64,000 nucleotides of DNA from Adiantum capillus-veneris (Eukaryota > Streptophyta > Polypodiopsida > Polypodiales > Pteridaceae): the NCBI GenBank assembly GCA_014529385.2, contig CM043959.1, positions 15,572,809 to 15,636,808 on the forward strand, in the 5' to 3' direction. Below are positions 51,811 through 62,396 of the stretch, one piece after another. The position numbers were made by a program, and so were the translations under genes. Every line of letters starts with the position of its first letter. Position 1 is the first letter of the stretch. The notes below the pieces were generated by a model. That model did no database searches. It saw only the letters and a program-made list of their open reading frames with translations, and was not told the DNA's origin.

Positions 51811-52492
51811 TGTCATGGATGCTTGAGAGTCTGTCGCTGCCTGCATCATCGCCTATGTCATCGCCTACATCATCACTAGAAGGCTCTAGAAGAATCTAGA
51901 AGGATCTAGAAGATTCTAGAAGTTTCTAGAAACATGGAGAAGATTCCGGAAGAATCTAGAAGTTTCTGGAAAGCTCTAGAAAGTTGAAGAAGGATCTAAA
52001 AGGTTCTAGAACAACTAGAAGGATCAAGAAGTTTCTAGAAGCTTGGAGAAGATTCCGGAAAAATCTAGAAGTCTAGAAAGCTCTAGAAAGTTGAAGAAGA
52101 ATCCAGAAGGTTCTAGAAGAACTAGAAGGATCAAGAAGGTTCTAGAAGATTCTAACCTCCTCCAGAAGAACCTAGAAAGTCCTAACCTCCTCAAGTAACC
52201 TCCTCAAGCACTAGTATAAATAGGGGTCTTGGGCCACAAGACCCTCAATCTTGCCAACACCAATTGTGAGGCACCTATGAGGAAATCCCTCTTCTAGTTC
52301 TTATGTTCAAGTCTTGTCCTTGCAATCAAGCCTTGTCTTGTACTCAAGTCATGTAATCCAAGTCTTGTATCTAGCTCTCTTGATAAAGTATTAAGTCTTA
52401 TAATCAATATTAAGCTTATCATCAAGTCCAAGTTCTTGTACATTGTGAGCACCTCCTCTTGCTCTCTTTTAGCTCTATACGGGCTCATAACA
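51811..52492 (+). repeat. 3' LTR of S
   Basis: It is 682 bp; longer than the 5' LTR mainly through additional TCTAGAAG units. TATA at 52,215-52,222. The self-primer donor reads AATCTTGCCAA (52,247-52,257), one base different from the 5' copy, at the same 32-nt spacing. Confidence 0.94.
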
Positions 52493-52497
52493 TTCAT

Positions 52498-53149
52498 AGG
52501 CATGCCATATTGTACCTTGAGCACGATTCACTCATGAATGAGCACGGATATATGCGGATTCTTCATGAAAAGATGAAATGTTTGCATTCAAGAAATTCAC
52601 ATTCCATGTCTCTTCCTTGGCACCACACAATTGTAGAAAGAGCACAAGAAGGATTGAGCACCAAGCATGGGCATTTCCGTTGTGAATTGCCACAGTCGAT
52701 TGATTTAGATCAGAAAGACACTATTCGATCTCATTGTTTGCGTGTGTGTGGTGAACGGTTTTGCACTCCGTCTATTTGTTCATCTACATTGCAGGCACAG
52801 TCTTTGAGGAAGATGAGATTTTCTCCACTCACTTTACATGGAATGGGTATGTTCATGTTTTAGTGTTGGAAGTGGTTTCATGAATTTTCAACCTCGGAGA
52901 TTCTTGAAGAAGGTAGACACATGACTCTAGACGAATTTGAAGCATTGAAGGAGCCACAAATGACTTTGTGTCGCTTTCAGGAGGCCCAAAGAAAAAGACT
53001 TTGTAGATCTTTATGAAGTTCAAGTATCACATGACCCACGCATCAGAGTGGGCCGGCGAAGAGTCCTTTCCAGGATTCCGAATGCTATTGGCGATCTCCC
53101 TCGACGCCATATAGTTCGGTACCAGTACCTCACTTTGAAAAGGAGGGGA
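52498..53149 (+). pseudogene. TG copy D, C-terminal region part 2 and tail
   Basis: Continuation of 46,604: RHAILYLEHDSLMNEHGY, SMSLPWHHTIVERAQE and KHGHFRCELPQ match copy B residues in order. The frame is lost near 52,800 (a few bases missing against copy B), and after that a tail collinear with 22,370-22,618 leads to the polypurine tract GAAAAGGAGGGGA at 53,136-53,149. Cys and His positions in the conserved block (HCLRVCGE against HCLHVCGE) are kept in both copies. Function unknown. Confidence 0.65.
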
Positions 53150-54156
53150 TGTCACGTGACACATCCAACCCTATGTGTCCGTGGACAAGCTACAACATGA
53201 CTAGGGTTTAGTTCAGTCAAGTCAGTCTAGAATAGGAAGTGATCTGGCACTTTTGTGAGTCTGTTCCCAGACCGTGCATGCCCAGACACTTAGATTAGAT
53301 GCATATCCTTTAGTTGCACACAGCATGATCATCAGATTTCCATCAGAACCCATCAGGAGTATTTTTACAGTGCATAGACCTATTTTTCCTATTTTTGACA
53401 TTTTTCACTTATTATTTTTAAGTGACTTTTGTTGGAAACTGGGTAGGGCAAATTTCATAAGTTTGTATATATAGAAACCTAGCGCTAGCACTTTCTGGCA
53501 GAAGAGACAACAGGAGCACCTTGCTCAACAGGCAACTTCTCATCGAGAGACACCCCCCCCCCCCCCCCCCCCCCCCCCCCAGCAAGGCCTAGCGTTTTGG
53601 CAACACAGCATCAACACTGGCATGTTTGCACCATAGACCAGCCCTGGCGTTTTTGCACACTAGATCAGCCCCGACGACCACAACAGACAGCAGATCCACT
53701 AGCGTTAGCAGATTTCCACCGCAGCAGGACCATTTTCAGCCTAGCGTTTTTGCCTCAATCTGAAGCCATCAGCGTTCCATTAGACTCAGCGTTTTCAGTT
53801 TTCAGCAATCAGTACCCGCAGAAGAACCCCCTGAACCTCGCAGATCTCACCTTCCCGCAGTAGATCCTCGCCACACGGTCAGATCCAGCGAAGTTTGCAG
53901 TTTCAGCCGGGAAAACGCAGATTTCAGTATCTGCGTTTTCAGCGCGTCGTCGTCGCATCGTCGTCATCGACATCGTCACCGACATAGAGTCAGAATTCAG
54001 CAGATAAAGATTTGCAGATTTCAGCCCTTAGCATTTTCAGATTTCAGCCCATCTCGTAGTCATCCTCATCATCGTCGACATCGTCGGCAAGTCCAAGCAT
54101 TGTAGAGATTTGTGCAATCATAAGTAGACCGCTCTCACCATAGAGAGTGGGGCCTT
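53150..54156 (+). repeat. 3' LTR of TG copy D (3' end missing)
   Basis: TGTCACGTGACACATCC start; TATATATA near 53,465; AGCGTTTT/TTTCAGCC units to about 54,050; CATCGTCGTC run near 53,945. It contains a run of 28 C (53,553-53,580) absent from the other copies. It breaks off at GTGGGGCCTT, and F element sequence follows. Confidence 0.88.
53553..53580 (+). repeat. 28-nt poly-C run
   Basis: An uninterrupted cytosine tract inside the TG LTR. Copies at 17,880 and 23,040 have no such run. It may be a true expansion or a sequencing or assembly effect. Confidence 0.95.
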
Positions 54157-54920
54157 TTTTCAGGCATTACGAGATCACAAGTTAGTGATTAATGCAAAGA
54201 AAAGTGAATTTTTCCTACCAGAGATACACTTTTTGGGACACATTATGTCAGCAGCAGGAGTGCAAATGGATCCGGCCAAGATAGAGACTATCCGTGATTG
54301 ACCCGATTTGAAGAATGTCCATGAAGTTAGAAGCTTTTTGGGACTGTGTTCATACTATAGGCAGTTCATTCGGAAGTTTGCAGAGGTTGCTTCCCCTTTG
54401 CATATCTTGACACAGAAAGGAGTCCCTTTCTCGTGGGGACCCACAGAGGTGATTGCCTTTCAGACATTGAAAGAGAAATTGACTACGGGACCAGTTTCGA
54501 CTCTGTCGGACTTGCAAAAGTCTTTTGAAGTATATTGTGATGCTTGTGGTTGTAGTTTCGGTGCGGTCTTAATGCAAGAAGGCCATGTCATTGCTTACAA
54601 GAGCCGATTGTTCTCAAGGCCCGAAATGATTGCACAAATTTATGAGAAAGAGCTTTTGGCAGTTATCCATGCTCTTACTCAGTGGCGGCATTACCTACTC
54701 AGAGCGGATTTCACTGTCTTTACAGACCATCAAGAGTTTGCGCTACTTCTTGTCACTGAAACAGCTATCGGAAAAGCAGATGCGGTGGGCGAACATCTTG
54801 TCACAGTTTCACTTCCAGATTGTCCATGTTCAGGGACAGAAGAATGTGGTGGCAGATGCTTTGTCTCGGAAGCCGTTGGTTCTGGCTATTTCCGCGATAC
54901 ATCATAGGAGCTTCGAGGAT
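54157..54920 (+). pseudogene. pol: RT connection and RNase H of F4
   Basis: Collinear with E2 from the [17 protein letters not shown] region: a TGA near 54,300 (tryptophan in RDWPDL), then CSYYRQFIRKFAEVASPLH, and RNase H with YCDACGCSFGAVLMQEGH, YEKELLAVIHALTQWRHYLL and DFTVFTDHQ. A one-base insertion near 54,730 shifts frame. RWANILSQFHFQIVHVQGQ and ADALSRKPLVLAI follow in the frame 54,630-55,163, which runs on into the foreign insert. Confidence 0.87.
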
Positions 54921-55383
54921 ATAGTCGAGGATTCTACACACGTTATACAAAGATTTGGCTACCAATCAACCACAAGCCAACTGCAACTACACCAGACCTG
55001 CATGAAGATCTCAAGAGCTCAACAAATTCAACAAAGGAGATACAAAGGTCATCAAGAGATTTGGATTCCTAAGTCTTCCAATGCTCCTAGTCAAAAGCCA
55101 AATATCGATAGCCAACAGAGGCCTACAACAACATCAAAGACTCCTATCAACAAGCCTAATTGAAGAATCAAACATATAATTAAGTCTTCACAGTCAAAGA
55201 AGGACAACCCAACCAACACGAATGCAGATTAAAGATGATAAAACAGGTATGGCAAAAGAAACCTTCAATGCCAACTTGGTCCTTCACTAATCCTCCTTTT
55301 GAGGATTCAAGCTTACTTTTACCTGAAGAAATGTTTGTAGTAAGCACAAGAATGTAAAAAGTCAAGTCCCCAAGGTGCAAAAA
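54921..55383. other. foreign insert in F4, origin unknown
   Basis: This segment of about 460 bases replaces about 140 bases of F pol present in E2 (12,690-12,805). The RNase H frame reads into it without a stop for about 75 codons (Gln/Ser/Thr-rich: TSQLQLHQT, QQRPTTTSKTPINKPN). Another frame reads TWSFTNPPFEDSSLLLPEEM near 55,275-55,335. No transposon terminus, target duplication or known domain is visible. Possibly a captured piece of another element or a host gene. Confidence 0.5.
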
Positions 55384-56425
55384 GAAAAACCATGTTGTGC
55401 GTTACACAGCGGTTGAGGGAAAAGGTTATGACTGAATGCCACTGTCCACCTTTTACGGGTCAAAGCGGCATCGCTACCACCATGAAAGGGGTAGAGAGAT
55501 ACTTCTTTTGGCCCAGACTCAAGAAGGATGTGGAAGAGTTTGTGCGCAGTTGCTTGGTATGCCAGAAGGTCAAGTTTGACAAGCACAAAGCACAGGGATT
55601 GTTACAGCCTTTACCCATACCCACCCGCCCCTGGGAAAGTATTGCAATGGATTTCATTTTTGATCTCCCAAGAACACAGAGTGGTCACGATGGTATCTGG
55701 ACTGTTATTGACAGATTTAGCAAGCAGGCTCATTTCATTCCTCATTTCATTCCAATGAAGAAAACAGTCAAGCCGGATCACTTAGCGAGACTGTTTGTGG
55801 CCCAGATTTGCAGATTACATGGCATGCCTGAGACGATTGTCTCCGACAGGGACCCCAGATTTACGAGTTTGTTTTGGAAGGCAATTTGGGAGAACATTGG
55901 CATGCGGTTGCAGTTCTCGTCATCGTTCCACCCGCAAACTGACGAGCAATCTGAGATTGCCAATTCAGTGGTTTTAGATTTATTGAAGTCTTACATCTCG
56001 GATCAGAAGACTCAATGGGAAAGTACCTACCTTTGGTGGAATTTGCCTACAATAACACGATACACTCTTCGACGGGGAAGGCGCCATTTGAGATTGTTGA
56101 AGGTGCTGCGAAGGTTCCACCCTCCCTAAGCACGAAAGATAAGATTTTTGAAGCGGATGAGTATACGCGCGACTAAGACACGGCTTTTGCCAAGGTCCGC
56201 GAGGCTTTGCAGAAAGCTCAAGAACGACAGAAAAAGGCAGCGGATCGTCATCGTCGCGATTTGAAATTGAAGGAGGATGATTGGATGCTCTTACGTTTTG
56301 AGAAGGCACGCCTAAGAAAGAAGAAGGGAAAGGAGAGGCTTTTTCCAAAGCTTAGTATGAGATACTACGGACCTTTCCAGATCTCTGAAAAGATCAAGGA
56401 TGTCTCCTTCCGACTTTCTGCCTGA
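55384..56425 (+). pseudogene. pol: integrase of F4
   Basis: The frame 55,392-56,129 carries the integrase finger, with one zinc-binding position changed (TGQSG where E2 has TGHRG) but SCLVCQKVKF intact. The catalytic core has [19 protein letters not shown] and QTDEQSE. A 12-base duplication gives HFIPHFIP near 55,735-55,755. A frameshift near 56,020 and a TAA near 56,176 break the C-terminal part, which continues at 56,207-56,425 ([24 protein letters not shown]). It reads more cleanly than E2 over the core but has lost its 5' half. Confidence 0.87.
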
Positions 56426-56720
56426 TACTTGGAGGATTCACAATGCATTCCATGTGAGTCTCTTGAAACCTTTTAAAGGTGATATGCCTTATGATGGGGA
56501 GCCTGATGAGCAACCCGAAGTGGAAGAAAACGAGGAGATCCTTGTTCCTGAACAGATTTTGGCACATACGGATACAAAGAATAAAGGTGAAGTCCGAAGG
56601 CGGTTCTTGGTTAAGTTCAAGAACTATCCTGCATTGGATGCGAAGTGGATGGAGGAGGAGGACCTAGCAAAGACTCCTCAGATTGTGACACTTTATCTCG
56701 AAGCTTTTGGTTTAGTCTAG
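56400..56720 (+). pseudogene. pol: chromodomain of F4
   Basis: After a small frame change the frame reads [20 protein letters not shown], an acidic hinge ([16 protein letters not shown]), and the divergent chromodomain [20 protein letters not shown] with F at the second cage position. It ends with LYLEAFGLV and a stop at 56,718-56,720, homologous to the end of E2 at 14,133. This part is uninterrupted. Confidence 0.87.
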
Positions 56721-56780
56721 TCTACTCCAATGGAACCCACAATTCAGCTTGGCCGGAGATTTGGTCCAGTGGGATGCACA

Positions 56781-57228
56781 TTAGGCAAAATTTGGACTCA
56801 CAAAGGGGTCCTTTAAGGAGTTTGAATTTACCTCTCTCTACCAAAACGGGCGCATGGATAAATTTTTGCAAAAAAACTCCAAAGTTGGCGGAGGTTTGAC
56901 AGTTAGAATGTCCTCTTCAAGCTCTATCTACTGATATATAGCACGCCATGAGATTCCTCATATTTTACAAGATTCTTTTTTTGATTCACCTATGATGTGA
57001 CAAATCTGTCGGAATCTAAGTGAATCAAAAAAAGAATCTTCTAAAATGTGAGGAATCTCATGGCGTGCTATATATCAGTAGACAGAGCTTGAAGAAGACA
57101 TTCTAACTGTCAAGCCTCCGCCAACTTTGGAGTTTGTTTGCAAAAATTTATCCATGCGCCCGTTTTGGTAGAGAGAGGTAAAGTCAAACTCCTTAAAGGG
57201 CCCCTTTGTGAGTCCAAATTTTGCCTAA
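56781..57228. mobile_element. foldback MITE with about 200-bp inverted arms
   Basis: The 448-bp element begins TTAGGCAAAATTTGGACTC and ends with its reverse complement GAGTCCAAATTTTGCCTAA. The two arms (about 56,781-56,987 and 57,022-57,228) are nearly perfect inverted repeats around a loop of about 30 nt. It sits in the F4 3' region; E2 has contiguous GGGATGCACAAGAGGGG at the matching place. The flanking duplication is unclear because bases are missing at the right side. Confidence 0.88.
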
Positions 57229-57471
57229 TGCAAGAGGGGAGTTAATCCGCTCCTTCGTCAACAGATGCCTCGATTTTGATACTAGAGTCACTGATGTCTC
57301 TTTGAGCTTCAGGGATACTGAGAGTTGACAGTATTCTGTTGTATGACTTTATGAAACGGAATTCTTGAATATGAAACTGATTTGTTCTTGACTTGTTTTA
57401 AGTACAGGAACTGATAGACGAAATGATTGCAGCATTTTGTCTACTTGATCTCGAATAGACATGGTTGCAAT
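57229..57471 (+). other. 3' untranslated region of F4 (continued)
   Basis: Collinear with E2 14,195-14,435. It ends at GGTTGCAAT where the inverted S LTR begins. Confidence 0.85.
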
Positions 57472-58010
57472 TGTTATAAGCGCGTATAGAGCTAGAAGAT
57501 AGCAAGTGGAGGCACTCACAATGTACAAGAACTTGGGACTTGATGATAAGCTTAATCTTGATTACAAGACTTAATACTTTATTAAGAGAGCTAGATACAA
57601 GACTTGGATTACATGACTTGAGTACAATACAAGGCTTGATTGCAAGGACAAGACTTAGAACATAAGACAAGAACTAGAAGAGGGATTTCCTCATAGGAGC
57701 CTCACAACTGGTGTTGGCAAGACTGAGGGGCTTGTGGCCCAAGGCCCCTATTTATACTAGTGCTTGAGGAGGTTAGAACTTTCTAGGTTCTTCTTGAGGA
57801 GGTTAGAATCTTCTAGAACCTTCTTGATCCTTCTAGTTCTTCTAGAACCTTCTAGATCCTTCTTCAACTTTCTAATGCTTTCCAAAAACTTCTAGATTCT
57901 TCTAGAATCTTCTCCAAGCTTCTAGAAACTTCTAGAATCTCCTTGATACTTTTAGAACCTTCTAGAATGTTCTAAATCCTTCTAGTTCTTCTAGAGCCTT
58001 CTAGTGATGA
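57472..58010 (-). repeat. S-type LTR, inverted, truncated at its 5' end
   Basis: Plus-strand TGTTATAAGCGCGTATAG is the inverted LTR end. TATA box inverted at 57,749-57,756; self-primer donor AGTCTTGCCAA inverted at 57,714-57,724, again 32 nt apart. Many TTCTAGAA units follow. It breaks off at GATGATGTAGGCG, about 60 bases before the expected LTR start. GCAAT (57,467-57,471) may be the left target duplication. Confidence 0.88.
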
Positions 58011-58509
58011 TGTAGGCGCAAGGTTGCATCCGTACGTACGTACCGATCCGTACAGTACCGTACGGTTCCGTACGTACGGATAAGTAGTGTACGCAGTTTT
58101 TTTTTTTTTTTTTCCCCCCTTCACTTTCACAAATTTATTTATTTTTTTCTTTTTTTGTTTTTTTAGGGGCATCTTGCCATTGGGCAATGGACTAAAGTTT
58201 ATTGTATCATATAGTGTATTCCTATTTTTCTGTCTTTTTGATGGTAGAGTTAAGTACGGATAACATTTGAAGCAGATAAATCTTTTTGCGGATAACATTT
58301 GAAGCAAAAAGACGGATAACATTTTTCTGTCTTTTTCTAAGAGTTAAGTACGGATAACATTTGAAGCAGTATCTAATGGACATTGAAGCAATATCTAATG
58401 GATGTTTGAAGTAGTATCTATGTCTAAACTCTATGTAGTTCCTAGTATGTATAGGCTGAAAAAGGCTGAAGTCACTATTCTTTTTGTTGTTACAAATGTT
58501 ACGTACTGG
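58011..58509. other. unassigned stretch with GTAC palindromes and short repeats
   Basis: 58,028-58,085 is dense in CGTACG/GTAC palindromes. A T15-C6 run follows (about 58,098-58,118). From 58,255 to 58,370 the unit CGGATAACATTTGAAGCA appears about three times, plus a partial copy. No gene or transposon type recognised. Confidence 0.6.
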
Positions 58510-60052
58510 TATAACCGGCCCGTACAACGTAGAGGGCGGTACTATTTCAATTACCTGTTAACTTTACACAGAGCACTGAGAAGGGAAGAGAACACAGTTG
58601 CGTCCAGCGACTAGAATGTCACTGCGCGCACGAGACCGACACCCTGTAGGCCCCAAAGACTGGCGCCCCTTTCGGTATTTCTTTATTCAAATTAAGGTAG
58701 ACGATCCGACCACTTAGCACAAGCTTTCACAAAGCTGTCCAAACCTGGCGAGGGCTGAAAACGCAGGTTTTCGACCGGATTTCGACAGCATAACAACGCA
58801 AAAACCCCTGTAGGTCAAAAACACCTGTCTAGGACTGATTCCCTCGATATCTGGAAGCTTTCTGGTGAGCTGTCACAGAAATTCAGCGGGCTGTAATTCT
58901 CTGTTTTTCACTGCCGGGAGCCCAAAAGCCTGTACACGCATCCCAAGGCTCTCACGAGGCTCCCCCGATGTTCCCTTGCAGTTAAGGTGCGAAACCCTAA
59001 ACCTGCAGAAAAACACAGCAGGCTGTAATTCCTTGTTTCGGATCGTTTTTAGCGGAGCGAACACGCCTACGCGTGTCCCAAGGGCTCCCGCACGCAATGG
59101 GACAGTTCCCCTGTGAATTGGACGAGTTTTCACGCGAGAAAACTCTCCAAACTCGCAATCTTTCGTGATGGAACTGTGCGTACCTGTGGGGGATTAGCAA
59201 TTAGCTAATCCGGTTCCTGTTCAGAAGGCTCTTGCCTTGGCAAACGCGCATAAACCCCCAGAACTGTACATAGGTCAAATGAGAAGCCCACTAGTGGGGC
59301 ATAACATACTGTACGTAGGGGAGAAAGAGAGCAGTATGTAGCGTGCGGGGCATCACTCCCGTCACCATACTGTGCATAGAGGGCAAGGTAAGCATTCCAT
59401 AGCTTCTGTACCTGCTACAATTCACCTGAGGCTGAAAATGGCGCCCCCTTTGTTGATATGCAGCTCGTTTTTTGCCTCCGAGAGTGGCAGAATCGCTCAC
59501 AGGCTGACACGTCGCCCAGTTTCCGAGTTTGGGCTTTCCCTGCTAAAAATATCTCAACTGGTGCGTCACTTGACTTGGCAGCAGAGCTATAGAATGTTCC
59601 CCTTGTCATTCCAGAGCTAATGACGCGAACACATTTTCCGGTCAAAAATAGCAGTTCCCTAAATTTTAGGAGATGCTTCCATGGCGTCCCTATCGGTCTC
59701 CTGACCATCATTGAAGACTACCATTTGCCCAACATCTACAATGTGGGTTAATTTACTAGCCCCTTTCAACTTATAAAGTTGCAGTGACTTGACGAGTGGC
59801 CCAAATTCCAGTTTGGCGCACACGAGCTTCCATACTCATCAGAATTCAGTGCTAACTGGCCCGGGCAGTCCCTGTCTGACCGACCTAGATCCCCGATGTG
59901 AGAAACCCATTTGGCTGCAGCCGTTTCACACTGGCCATGCAATGTCCACTTGCACCTTTTCAAGGGTTCCGGGACAAACAAGTGAAAATAAAATAAATAT
60001 ATCTAATACTTATTCAAGGAAGGCAACAGGAAAAATACACCTCCTGGTGACA
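58510..60052 (-). repeat. 3' LTR of G3
   Basis: Minus-strand TGTCACCAGGAGGTG to GGCCGGTTATA, 1,543 bp, related to the G1 5' LTR. Shared motif at 58,662-58,683 (inverted). AAACCCTAAA near 58,992. Confidence 0.88.
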
Positions 60053-60412
60053 CACCCCACCCTTGAAATACTGCAAGCGACCTCGCTTGCATGCCAATAA
60101 TACATGAAGATATCTCCTGATATCACATATATTCTATGATGGGAATCTAAGATATACATGCTTCCGGAAATGTAGCGTTGGACGATTAAACAATCCCACC
60201 AACCTGGCTACGACACATATATCAAGCATAGAAGTCTTCTAGTGTACTCTTGAGCACAAACTTCTCTAGCTAAATTCTGTATGGAAAGAGTAGATACAAT
60301 TGCTTAACTACTCTCTTGAGCATCATGAACCATGCTCTTGCCTTGCTCCAAAAAGGCTGCATCAAGTCACTGTGGGTTCCATTTGAAAGGCTTCAAGATA
60401 CAATTGCAATAG
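60053..60412 (-). other. 3' untranslated region of G3
   Basis: Minus-strand purine tract CAAGGGTGGGGTG adjoins the LTR. The rest has no gene and differs from the C1 3' region. Confidence 0.75.
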
Positions 60413-60859
60413 CTAAGGTGAATCAAGCAAATCAGACTCTTCCATCCATTTGGCATCTAATGATGGATAGTTCTTGAACTTCACCAAATAGCGTCTTGCA
60501 ACCTTTCCTCTAACCTTTCTTTCTTTATGTGCCAATATCTGTTCAGGAACAAGGATTTCATCCAATTCTTCCACTTCGGGTTGTTCCTCATCAAGCATAT
60601 TCTTTGGCACATCACCAACAAAGGACCTTAGAAGGCTGACATGAAAAGCATTATGTATTTTCCAGCCTTCTGGTAGCTTTAACCTGTAAGCTACATCGCT
60701 GATCTTTTCTGAAATCTGAAAAGGACCATAATATCGCATACTGAGCTTAGGAAACAAGCGTTCCTTGCCTTTCCTTTTCCTTAACCTGGCCTTTTCAAAG
60801 CGCAAAAGTACCCAATCACCAACTGAAAATACAAGTTCACGACGGTGACGATCAGCAGC
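60413..60859 (-). pseudogene. pol: chromodomain and integrase tail of G3
   Basis: The frame 60,805-60,413 reads [51 protein letters not shown], an acidic hinge and a divergent chromodomain ([20 protein letters not shown]). It is in the same frame as the integrase upstream, separated by a TAA at about 60,859 (AKQK, stop, AADRHRRE-like). It has F at the second cage position as in C1. The end near LDSP is followed by further in-frame sequence to about 60,410. Confidence 0.85.
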
Positions 60860-61770
60860 TTACTTTTGCTTAGCCTGAGTTTTCTCAAGAGCAATCTTTA
60901 TCTTCCTGTATGTTTCATCCATATCTTGCACATACTTGTCTGCCTCAAATATCTTGTCCTTAGTCTGCAAAATGGGTGGGACTTTCTTTCCTCCTTCCAC
61001 TATCTCAAATGGTGCCTTACCTGTTGATGTATGCACAGTGTTATTGTAAGCATATTCAACCAATGGGAGATGGTGTTCCCAAGTTGCCTTGTGCTCTGAG
61101 ACATACCATTTGAGCAGGTCCAAGACATTAGAATTTGCCTCTTCTGACTGTCCATCAGTTTGCGGATGAAACGAAGAAGAGAACTTGAGCGTAGTGCCCA
61201 TGTTCTCAAACAATGCCTTCCAGAAAAGACTCGTCATACGTGGATCCCTGTCACTGACAATTGACTGAGGCATCCCATGATATTTAAAGATATTGCTCAT
61301 GAATATCTTGACCATGTGTTCTGGCTTTATCTTCTTCCTAACAGGAATGAAATGGACCTGCTTACTGAACCTACAAATGATAGTCCAAATCCCATCATTT
61401 CCTGTTTGCGTCCTTGGAAGATCAAAGATAAAGTCCATTGCTATACTTTCCCATGGCCTATCAGGGATCGGCAATGGCTGCAACAATCCCGGTTGCTTTT
61501 GTCTGTCAAATTTGACTTTTTGGCATACTAAGCATGATCTTACAAAAATGTCAACATCTTGACGCAAAGCTGGCCAATAGAAGAATGCCTCAACCCCTTT
61601 CACTGTCGCATCAATTCCACGATGCCCAGCATAAGGTGGAGCATGACCTCCCATCAAAATCTTTGGCCGTAACTGTTTAGTAACGCATAACTTTCCATGC
61701 ATCATGAGAAAGTCATTCTTAAGCATATAGTGCTCATGATGTTGCCCATCAACAAGCTGGTCATAGATCC
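60860..61770 (-). pseudogene. pol: integrase of G3
   Basis: An open 288-codon stretch with the complete HHCC finger (GHAPPYAGHRGIDATVK, SCLVCQKVKF) and all three catalytic blocks ([27 protein letters not shown]). A TGA or stop at its start (near 61,780) separates it from RNase H, in the same frame. This is the least damaged integrase in the window. Its product alone, with chromodomain after one stop, would need read-through. Confidence 0.9.
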
Positions 61771-62396
61771 TTGCAAAATCTCAATCTTCAGCATATTGTG
61801 TCTTCATTTCGTCTAGTTCACAATGGTACGGAATTGACACTGCTGAAATTTGGGGCTTTCGTGACAATGCATCACCCACCACGTTCTTTTTCCCTTGCAC
61901 ATGCACAATCTGAAAATGGAACATTGACAAGATGTTTGCCCATCGCATGTGCTTCTCAGACAACTTCGTCTGTGTAAGAAAATATCGCAAGGTTTGATTA
62001 TCCGTTTGGACAACAAAATCAGCCCCTAGTAAATAGTGTTTCCAACTAGTGAGAGCATGAATTACTGCCAGCAATTCTTTCTCATAGACTTGCAAGTTCC
62101 TTTCAATCTTCAAAAGAATTCTGCTCTCATATGCGACTACTCGGCCATTCTGCATTAAAACTGCACCAAGACTATGGCCACACGCATCACATTGAACCAC
62201 AAAAGGTTTAGAAAGATCTAGCAAAATAATTATCGGATCTGAAGTCAACTTCTCTTTCAAGTGTTTGAACGCTAAAATTTCCTTGGCTGTCCACTTGAAA
62301 GTAACTCCTTTTTCCTTGCAGTGCATGGAGTGGAGAAGCAATCTCAGCAAAATTTCGTATGAACCTCCTGTAGTAGGAACATAAGCCTAGAAAGCT
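61771..62396 (-). pseudogene. pol: RNase H of G3
   Basis: The frame 62,350-61,781 reads KEILAFKHLKEKLTSDPIII, QCDACGHSLGAVLMQNGR, YEKELLAVIHALTSWKHYLL, DFVVQTDNQTLRYFL, RWANILSMFHFQIVHVQGKK and GDALSRKPQIS. One extra base near 62,310 (CTTTTTCCTTG against CTTTTCCTTG in G1) shifts it relative to RT, and a stop separates the connection block (62,350-62,396). Confidence 0.87.

Larger units (their letters stand above)
46605..52492 (+). mobile_element. S element: Tf1/sushi- or Tcn1-like chromovirus, complete
   Basis: A 5,888-bp Ty3/gypsy element with LTRs of 638 and 682 bp, perfect TTCAT duplications, intact gag, pol in an overlapping -1 frame, canonical protease D-S-G, YLDD RT, HHCC/DDE integrase and canonical chromodomain. 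It differs from the other families in all these points and in the primer site, which is complementary to its own predicted transcript start. Gag (PEKFDG and FRGFL blocks) resembles the sushi/Tf1 type. Pol has a handful of stops and frameshifts. Confidence 0.95.
44193..54156 (+). mobile_element. TG-family element, copy D, split by two insertions
   Basis: Copy D lacks its 5' LTR and starts within gag (44,193). Its remaining parts are 44,193-44,947, 46,424-46,604 and 52,498-54,156. Between them lie a solo C LTR (CGAGC duplication) and element S (TTCAT duplication). Joining the three parts on paper gives the same order as copy B, minus a deletion that removes gag core, knuckle and protease. Confidence 0.87.
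54157..57471 (+). mobile_element. F-family element F4 (5' truncated, with later insertions)
   Basis: It begins inside RT at 54,157 and runs through RNase H, integrase, chromodomain and the 3' untranslated region. It contains a 0.46-kb unrelated insert (54,921-55,383), a MITE (56,781-57,228) and ends at an inverted S LTR (57,472). No F LTR remains on either side. Confidence 0.88.

Noticed and set aside
57780-58010. CRISPR-like or satellite array
   Set aside because: The regular TTCTAGAA units are the heat-shock-element-rich U3 of an inverted S LTR, with the TATA box and self-primer donor at the right positions.
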